Below, piece by piece: positions 58,665-64,000 of a stretch of 64,000 nucleotides of DNA. The notes beneath the pieces were generated by a model. It was not told the DNA's origin, made no database searches, and saw nothing but the letters and a program-made list of their open reading frames with translations. This stretch comes from Streptococcus sp. LYSM12 (GTDB lineage Bacteria; Bacillota; Bacilli; Lactobacillales; Streptococcaceae). The stretch lies in NCBI RefSeq assembly GCF_004569635.1, contig NZ_SPOZ01000009.1:18485-82484 (forward strand). Reading direction: 5' to 3'. Position 1 is the first letter of the stretch. The number at the start of each line of letters is the position of its first letter. The position numbers and the translations under genes were made by a program.

Positions 58665-59037
58665 CGAGAGGATTTGTAGAGTGTAAACTTAAAAATAAGC
58701 AATCGCACTCCTATTGGATTACTCAACTAGTCACTACTCTGGCGATGTGAACTTTCTTCTCGAATAACGATATAAAAAGAAAATTTTCTATATCTTACGA
58801 GCAGTATAAAAAGTGCCAGCGAGCTTATTGGTTGTAAGAACATCTATTTCGCTTCCCTATTTTTACGTCCGTCGTCAACAGTTCTATCTTGGCTATGTTT
58901 TGTAGTTTAATATTTTAACAGAAAGGAATCGAGTATGCCTACAACTCTTTGAAAAAGTAAATCATTCCCAGATGCAAGCATCTTCGTCAGATTTCCTATC
59001 TTTTTTCTAGTTGTTTAAGGGCTTAACATTTTATATT

Positions 59038-60168
59038 ATGAACAATACAGAATTTTACGATCGTCTTGGGGTTTCAAAAGATGCATCCCAGGACGAGATA
59101 AAAAAGGCTTATCGGAAAATGTCCAAAAAGTACCATCCAGATATCAATAAAGAAGCTGGTGCGGAACAGAAGTACAAGGACATTCAAGAGGCTTATGAAA
59201 CGCTTAGCGATAGTCAAAAGCGAGCTAGCTATGATCAGTTTGGTGCCGCTGGCGCCCAAGGTGGTTTTGGTGGTGGAGGCTTTAGTGGCTTTGATGGAGC
59301 AGGTTTTGGTGGTTTTGAAGATATTTTTTCTAGCTTCTTTGGAGGAGGAGGTGCAAGCCGTAATTCAAACGCACCGCGTCAAGGAGACGATCTTCAATAC
59401 CGTATCAATTTGAAGTTTGAAGAAGCGATTTTTGGAGTAGAGAAAGAAGTCAGCTACAATCGTGAAACGACTTGCCGGACCTGTACGGGTTCTGGTGCTA
59501 AACCGGGTACCAGTCCTGTAACCTGTGGTCGTTGTCATGGTGCTGGAGTGATCAATGTTGATACCCAGACACCGCTTGGTATGATGCGCCGTCAAGTGAC
59601 CTGTGATGTCTGTCATGGTCGCGGAAAAGAAATCAAAGAACCGTGCCATATCTGCCACGGTACAGGTCATGAAAAACAAGCTCATACGGTTACTGTCAAA
59701 GTACCAGCTGGTGTCGAAACAGGTCAAAAAATCCGTCTATCAGGTCAGGGTGAAGCTGGATTTAATGGTGGTCCTTATGGAGATCTCTTTGTAGTGATTC
59801 AGGTACAGGCTTCGGATAAGTTTGATCGTGAGGGAACGACTATTTATTACAAATTAAATCTAAACTTCGTTCAAGCAGCCTTGGGTGATACGGTGCATGT
59901 GCCGACTGTCCATGGTGATGTTGATTTAATGATTCCCGAAGGAACGCAAACGGGCAAGAAATTCCGCCTGAAAGGCAAAGGTGCACCAAGTTTGCGTAAT
60001 GGTGTTGTTGGTGATCAGTACGTGACGATCAATGTTGTTACACCAACCAATCTTAATGACCAGCAAAAAGCAGCCTTGAAAGAATTTGCGGCAGCGGGGA
60101 ATATCGCTGTTCAACCGCAGAAAAAAGGATTTTTCGATAAGGTCAAGGACGCCTTTGATGATTTATAG
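59038..60168 (+). CDS. dnaJ: Chaperone protein DnaJ (Hsp40)
   Basis: 376 residues from [20 protein letters not shown]; an open frame to 59011 adds nine residues not found in the family. The J-domain HPD motif lies in KKYHPDINK, a Gly/Phe-rich stretch follows, then four zinc-finger repeats [24 protein letters not shown] and CHICHGTG, and the C-terminal beta domains. It stimulates DnaK. The ribosome binding site is weak (AAGG about 20 bp upstream). Confidence 0.97.
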   Translation: MNNTEFYDRLGVSKDASQDEIKKAYRKMSKKYHPDINKEAGAEQKYKDIQEAYETLSDSQKRASYDQFGAAGAQGGFGGGGFSGFDGAGFGGFEDIFSSFFGGGGASRNSNAPRQGDDLQYRINLKFEEAIFGVEKEVSYNRETTCRTCTGSGAKPGTSPVTCGRCHGAGVINVDTQTPLGMMRRQVTCDVCHGRGKEIKEPCHICHGTGHEKQAHTVTVKVPAGVETGQKIRLSGQGEAGFNGGPYGDLFVVIQVQASDKFDREGTTIYYKLNLNFVQAALGDTVHVPTVHGDVDLMIPEGTQTGKKFRLKGKGAPSLRNGVVGDQYVTINVVTPTNLNDQQKAALKEFAAAGNIAVQPQKKGFFDKVKDAFDDL

Positions 60169-60171
60169 GAA

Positions 60172-60229
60172 AAAGGGAGTGAGCTCAATCGTGATGTTAA
60201 GGTCTCGATTATCCTCACTCCTTTATTTC
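60172..60229 (+). terminator. dnaJ terminator
   Basis: AAGGGAGTGAG and CTCACTCCTTT, with an inner TCAATCG / CGATTA pairing, form a long hairpin followed by ATTTC, directly after dnaJ. Confidence 0.75.
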
Positions 60230-60465
60230 TAGGTTTGGACTCATAGAAGCTACGAAGAATGCTTGAAAGAAGCGAGTTTGTCTGTTGAAAAAAGAAAACG
60301 ATAGGCAGCATTCAAGCAGTGTTGAGTGAAGTAATGGATTGGAAATAGAAGTTTTGATACTCTATAAAAATGAACATTTGACCTGGATTAATGGTGAAAG
60401 TTAGGAGATAAGGAGATTAGATGTTGATTTTTGATGAGTAGGAAATTCAAAAATGGAGGGTTGCT

Positions 60466-61908
60466 ATGTACAACGACGCGACGGCTATGGCAGAAGCTAT
60501 TAAAAATCGAACAGTGTCGGCTGAGGAATGTGTTAAAGCGAGTATTGCTAGAATTGAAACATTAAATCCAGTTGTTAATGCAGTCGTGAGTACCCAGTAT
60601 GAACAAGCACTGGAGTGTTCAAGAAATTTGGAAATAGGAGATAAACCCTTTGCAGGTGTTCCGATTTTGTTGAAAGATTTAGGGCAGGAACAAGAGGGGG
60701 TGCTATCAACCTCGGGCTCTCGTCTGTTTGCTAATTACAAGGCACAAAAGAGTGATAGGTATACGCAGCGTATGGAAGAACTAGGTTTTATCGTACTGGG
60801 GCGGACCAATACACCAGAATTTGGCTTTAAGAATATTTCAGATAGTGCTTTACATGGTTTTGTCAATCTCCCCCTAGATGTGACCCGTAATGCAGGTGGA
60901 TCAAGTGGCGGTTCAGCAGCAGCTGTATCGTCTGGTATGGTGGTCTTAGCAGGGGCTTCTGATGGAGGAGGCTCTATCCGTATTCCTGCTAGTTTTAATG
61001 GTCTCATCGGCTTAAAGCCCAGCCGCGGTCGGATACCAGTTGGACCATCTTCGTATCGGGGGTGGCAGGGGGCATCTGTGCATTTTGCGTTGACCAAATC
61101 CGTCCGAGATACGAAACGACTTCTTTATTATTTGCAGACCTATCAAGTGGAAGCGCCCTTTCCTTTACGGCCGTTATCTTGGGCTAGCTTATTTAATGCC
61201 TCCAAAAAATCGCTAAAGATTGCTTTTTTAGTCCAGTCACCGATTGGTACGCAGGTATCGATTGAGGCACAAGCAGCTGTTTTACAGCTTTTACCAATCT
61301 TAGAGGCGCAAGGGCATCAGGTGACGGAATTGAATACATACCCACTAGACGGAAGAGAGCTGTTTTCTTCTTATTACATGATGAATAGTGTGGAAACGGC
61401 ACAGATGTTTGCGGAGATTGAAGCTGGTTTGGGACGTAAGATGACGATAAAAGATATGGAGTTGATGACTTGGGCTCTTTACAGGAGCGGTCAAACGATT
61501 CCTGCCTATCGTTATAGTCAGATTTTGCAGGACTGGGATCGCTATAGCGCGAAAATGGCTGCGTTTCACGAGATGTATGATGTCTTGCTGACTCCGACAG
61601 TAGCTGGGGTTGCTCCCGAACATGGTCAATTTGATTTGGATAAGGATGTATCAAAAAAACTAGGACATATGGATGACTATAGCATGGAGGAGCAACAGGA
61701 ACTTATTTGGCAGATGTTTGAGAAAGCTTTAGCTTGGACTCCTTTTACTGCTCAGGCCAATCTGACGGGGCAACCCTCTATCAGTCTGCCGACTTACCAG
61801 ACTGCGCAAGGTTTACCTATCGGTGTTCAGCTGACAGCTGCCAAGGGGCGGGAGGATATTCTTTTCTCTTTGGCGGAAGAACTTGAACAGCTGGGAACAT
61901 GGTCGTGA
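60466..61908 (+). CDS. Amidase signature family protein
   Basis: 480 residues. The catalytic Ser-cisSer-Lys triad is seen as Lys in PILLKDLGQE, the cis-Ser in NAGGSSGGSAAAVSSG and the nucleophile Ser in GASDGGGSIRIPASFNGL. It is not GatA: it lacks gatC/gatB neighbours, and its order is that of the separate streptococcal amidase. It hydrolyses an amide of unknown identity in the cytosol. GGAGGGTTGCT precedes ATG 60466. Confidence 0.9.
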   Translation: MYNDATAMAEAIKNRTVSAEECVKASIARIETLNPVVNAVVSTQYEQALECSRNLEIGDKPFAGVPILLKDLGQEQEGVLSTSGSRLFANYKAQKSDRYTQRMEELGFIVLGRTNTPEFGFKNISDSALHGFVNLPLDVTRNAGGSSGGSAAAVSSGMVVLAGASDGGGSIRIPASFNGLIGLKPSRGRIPVGPSSYRGWQGASVHFALTKSVRDTKRLLYYLQTYQVEAPFPLRPLSWASLFNASKKSLKIAFLVQSPIGTQVSIEAQAAVLQLLPILEAQGHQVTELNTYPLDGRELFSSYYMMNSVETAQMFAEIEAGLGRKMTIKDMELMTWALYRSGQTIPAYRYSQILQDWDRYSAKMAAFHEMYDVLLTPTVAGVAPEHGQFDLDKDVSKKLGHMDDYSMEEQQELIWQMFEKALAWTPFTAQANLTGQPSISLPTYQTAQGLPIGVQLTAAKGREDILFSLAEELEQLGTWS

Positions 61909-62027
61909 GCAAGGCTTTAGATTTTCGGTTCAAATAATTGATAAAAGTCTTTCTTTATGATACCCTTTCCGTATGTGTTTTGTAGCCTTATAATAGCAGG
62001 TCATGAAATGGAAAAAAGGAGATTATT

Positions 62028-62906
62028 ATGTTGAAAAAATTAGTTGCGTCAGCTTTACTGGTGTCTTCGCTTGTGTTGGTAGCTTGTTCTAGTAATACTA
62101 ATAAAGGCTCTTCTGCTCATCAGACAGAATGGGAACGGATCAAGGAAGCCGGTACTTTGAGAGTGGCTACTCCAGGAACCCTTTATCCAACCTCCTATCA
62201 TGATGACGCTGATAAGTTGATTGGCTATGAAATTGATATGCTTAATGAAATCGGCAAACGCTTGGATATCAAGGTGGATTATCAGGAAATTGGGGTTGCA
62301 GAAGCCTTTACTGCGGTAGATAGTGGAAAAGTGGACATTGCAGTTAACAACTTTGACACGACCAAGGAGCGTCTTAAAAAGTACAATTTCTCTATTCCTT
62401 ACAAGTATTCAATCGGTGGTATGATTGTTCGTGAGGACGGTTCATCTGGTATTGAAGCGGCGGATTTGAGCGATTGGAAAGGTAAAAAAGCTGGTGGTGG
62501 TGCAGGAACCCAGTACATGAAGATTGCTGAGAAATTGGGTGCGGAGCCTGTTATCTATGATAATGTGACAAACGATGTTTATCTGCGCGACGTATCAACT
62601 GGACGGACGGATTTTATCCCCAATGATTATTACACACAAGTGATTGCAGTTAAATACATCACGCAGCAATTCCCAGATATTAAGGTTAAAATGGGAACAG
62701 CTAAATATAATCCGACTGAGCAAGGGATTGTGATGAGTAAAGCTGACACTAGCTTGAAAGAGAAGTTGGATGAGGTCCTCAAAGAAATGAAAGAAGACGG
62801 CACCTTAAAAGCAATTTCTGAAAAATATTATGCCGGACAAGACTTGACAGAGCCTGAAAAAGGGACAGAAAATCTACCGGTCATTGATACAGCTGATGTA
62901 AAATAG
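62028..62906 (+). CDS. Amino-acid ABC transporter substrate-binding lipoprotein
   Basis: 292 residues. A lipoprotein signal MLKKLVASALLVSSLVLVA precedes Cys20. The mature protein is of the bacterial extracellular SBP family 3: GTLRVATPGTLYP, IGYEIDMLNEIGKRL, VDIAVNNFDTTKERL and KKAGGGAGTQYMK. These bind polar amino acids or their derivatives. AAAAGGAG precedes the ATG, and TATAAT at 61989-61994 is a probable -10. A family 3 permease follows 308 bp downstream; no ATPase is seen before the window ends. Confidence 0.92.
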   Translation: MLKKLVASALLVSSLVLVACSSNTNKGSSAHQTEWERIKEAGTLRVATPGTLYPTSYHDDADKLIGYEIDMLNEIGKRLDIKVDYQEIGVAEAFTAVDSGKVDIAVNNFDTTKERLKKYNFSIPYKYSIGGMIVREDGSSGIEAADLSDWKGKKAGGGAGTQYMKIAEKLGAEPVIYDNVTNDVYLRDVSTGRTDFIPNDYYTQVIAVKYITQQFPDIKVKMGTAKYNPTEQGIVMSKADTSLKEKLDEVLKEMKEDGTLKAISEKYYAGQDLTEPEKGTENLPVIDTADVK

Positions 62907-63213
62907 CTAGCATGTGGACATAGAAAGAATGAGAGCAAGGAAGAACAAAGCAGTGTGCTTGAGCTTATGCTCTCTTTTATAGGCGATTTCTGGCTTTTAC
63001 ATCGTTGACTAGTGCAAAAGGCGTGCTAAAGAGGTGGGCAACAGTATCGAACTGTAAAAGTTTGTGATAGGAATAATGTGCTGTAGCCATTATGAGCTGG
63101 TTTATTTTACGGTTTAGTATCTTGTTGTTCATTCGAACATAAGAATAAGGGAATGAGGATAATCAAGAGTTTAAACTCTTGATTGAATCCCACTCTCTAG
63201 GTGGAGGAATAGG
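62907..63213. other. Gap between binding protein and permease
   Basis: No gene is seen. A weak hairpin (AGAGCA / TGCTCT with TTTT) at about 62934-62980 could terminate or reduce read-through. A 24-bp palindrome sits near the permease start. Confidence 0.5.
63161..63184. promoter_or_regulatory. Perfect 24-bp palindrome before the permease gene
   Basis: AATCAAGAGTTT and AAACTCTTGATT are exact complements with no spacer, 29 bp before the permease ATG. No T-run follows. It could be an operator or an RNA hairpin that sets permease expression. Confidence 0.6.
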
Positions 63214-63879
63214 ATGAATTGGCAGGCAATTTTTAATCTAGAGTTGGCAAGAGAGGCCGTTCCAAAAATCTTGGAGGGCCTGCCGTATACGCTAGCCTTG
63301 TCGCTAATTGGTTTTACCTTGGGGACAGTCTGTGGCTTTTTTGTAGTCCTCTTGCGAACATCGCGGTTTGCTCCCTTTCGCTATCTGGCTATGCTCCATA
63401 TTTCCCTGATGCGAGGGATTCCGCTCATGGTGTTGCTCTTTTTTATCTACTTTGGACTTCCCTTTATGGGTTTAGAGTTAGATGCGATTAGTGCCAGTAT
63501 CATTGCCTTTACCCTCATGTCAAGTGCCTATATTTCAGAAATTATCCGTTCATCGTTTTCTGCGATTGATGATGGACAATGGGAGGCGGCGCGTTCTCTT
63601 GGCTTGAAAACGTCGGTTATTTACCAGAAGATTATCATTCCTCAAGCTTTTCGGATCGCTGTCCCACCTCTCAGCAATGTCTTATTAGACATGGTCAAAA
63701 GTACGTCGCTAACCGCCATGATTACAGTGCCAGAACTGTTTAACAAGGCCAAGATTGTTGGGGGTGCAAAGTCTGACTATATGACTGTCTATATCTGTGT
63801 GGCTCTGATTTACTGGGGGATTTGCACCTTGTATGCATTCGGTCAAGTTTATCTGGAAAAGCGTCTAGCAAGTTATTGA
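63214..63879 (+). CDS. Amino-acid ABC transporter permease (His/Glu/Gln family)
   Basis: 221 residues with five or so membrane segments. The HEQRo-family permease start EGLPYTLALSLIGFTLGTVC, RGIPLMVLLFFIYFGLPFMG and the EAA loop WEAARSLGLKTSVIYQKIII then PQAFR are all present. GTGGAGGAATAGG precedes the ATG. The TGA stop is the first triplet of the IS3-type element that follows. Confidence 0.94.
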   Translation: MNWQAIFNLELAREAVPKILEGLPYTLALSLIGFTLGTVCGFFVVLLRTSRFAPFRYLAMLHISLMRGIPLMVLLFFIYFGLPFMGLELDAISASIIAFTLMSSAYISEIIRSSFSAIDDGQWEAARSLGLKTSVIYQKIIIPQAFRIAVPPLSNVLLDMVKSTSLTAMITVPELFNKAKIVGGAKSDYMTVYICVALIYWGICTLYAFGQVYLEKRLASY

Positions 63880-64000
63880 TATACTCCCCTTATAGTAGAC
63901 AGTGAAAAAACAAAAATTCACTAGACACTATAAGGGGAGTTTTCGTATGTCTAAAAGAAGTCCAAAATCAGTAGAAGAAAAATGTGAAATCCTTCAGTTG
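63877..64000 (+). mobile_element. Left end of an IS3-type insertion sequence (truncated by the window)
   Basis: From TGATATACTCCCCTTATAG onward the sequence has the look of an IS3-family left terminal repeat. It has an internal hairpin (ACTCCCCTTATAGT / ACTATAAGGGGAGT, 63883-63940) that can also stop transcription entering from the permease gene. A transposase OrfA frame starts at 63947. The exact left boundary and any target duplication cannot be fixed without the right end. Confidence 0.65.
63947..64000 (+). CDS. IS3-type transposase OrfA (N-terminal 18 residues)
   Basis: The frame MSKRSPKSVEEKCEILQL is open to the window end; AAGGGGAG precedes the ATG. The start is a typical helix-turn-helix OrfA opening (basic, then VEEKCEIL). 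Only 18 codons are visible, so the family call is tentative. Confidence 0.6.
   Translation, partial: MSKRSPKSVEEKCEILQL

Larger units (their letters stand above)
58196..59037. other. Intergenic region between dnaK repeats and dnaJ
   Basis: It holds a further family C-like segment (to about 58400), a hairpin terminator (58463-58490) and a RUP-like element (58556-58664). About 370 bp upstream of dnaJ show no gene. No CIRCE is seen before dnaJ. Confidence 0.55.

Noticed and set aside
60466..61908. GatA subunit of the tRNA amidotransferase
   Set aside because: The amidase signature matches, but the gene has no gatC or gatB neighbours and is better placed with stand-alone amidases.

Overview
The window is chromosomal DNA of a low-GC Firmicute, almost certainly a Streptococcus and most like the S. 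suis group. The evidence is the complete dltXABCD operon, cysteine-free L32 and L33, the CIRCE-controlled hrcA-grpE-dnaK-dnaJ set, an AdhE preceded by Rex boxes, and about 106-bp mobile repeats that resemble the pneumococcal RUP. The species is inferred from gene content and protein character, not from a database match.

Layout. 1-5.4 kb: a truncated ABC-2 exporter ATPase (minus strand), then a TetR regulator divergent from a YhgE/Pip membrane protein, with two palindromic operators between them. 5.5-11.1 kb: an S66 LD-carboxypeptidase (minus) and the dlt operon for D-alanylation of teichoic acids, including the 43-residue dltX. 11.1-17.1 kb: a decayed IS630-type transposase, a formate/nitrite-type channel, a TetR regulator, a LOG-family protein with a decayed MazG-like neighbour, and two direct copies of a type I toxin-antitoxin module. 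17.1-22.1 kb: rpmG/rpmF (minus), hisS and adhE.

22.6-43.4 kb is the most distinctive part, a sialoglycan locus. It holds a CE7 acetyl esterase, two LplB/LplC-type permeases, a DUF624 protein, a 570-residue lipoprotein binding protein, a GH33 sialidase with no signal peptide, NanE, a tandem SGNH esterase, a decayed YhcH/NanQ gene, an N-acetylneuraminate lyase, a ROK kinase, an RpiR regulator, a GH123-like (DUF4091) hydrolase, a second BNR protein and a GH2 beta-galactosidase. None of the hydrolases has a signal peptide. The simplest reading is that a sialylated oligosaccharide is imported intact and then deacetylated, desialylated and trimmed inside the cell. Sialic acid would then pass through the lyase, kinase and NanE to GlcNAc-6-P. 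No transport ATPase is encoded here, so one such as MsmK must serve in trans.

45-53.7 kb: threonine synthase, a MATE exporter, an ACT-domain protein with its PFL/UPF0210 partner, a histidine phosphatase, and a PadR / DUF2812 / small membrane protein operon with a palindromic operator. 53.8-60.2 kb: the heat-shock genes, with two CIRCE elements before hrcA. 60.4-64 kb: an amidase, an amino-acid ABC binding protein and permease, and the left end of an IS3-type element starting at the permease stop codon.

Intergenic space is dominated by repeats: at least 15 RUP-like elements, including one nested inside another with a TA duplication and one that truncates nanQ; a degenerate family of about 200 bp; and tandem arrays with 48-, 52-, 113- and about 367-bp periods.
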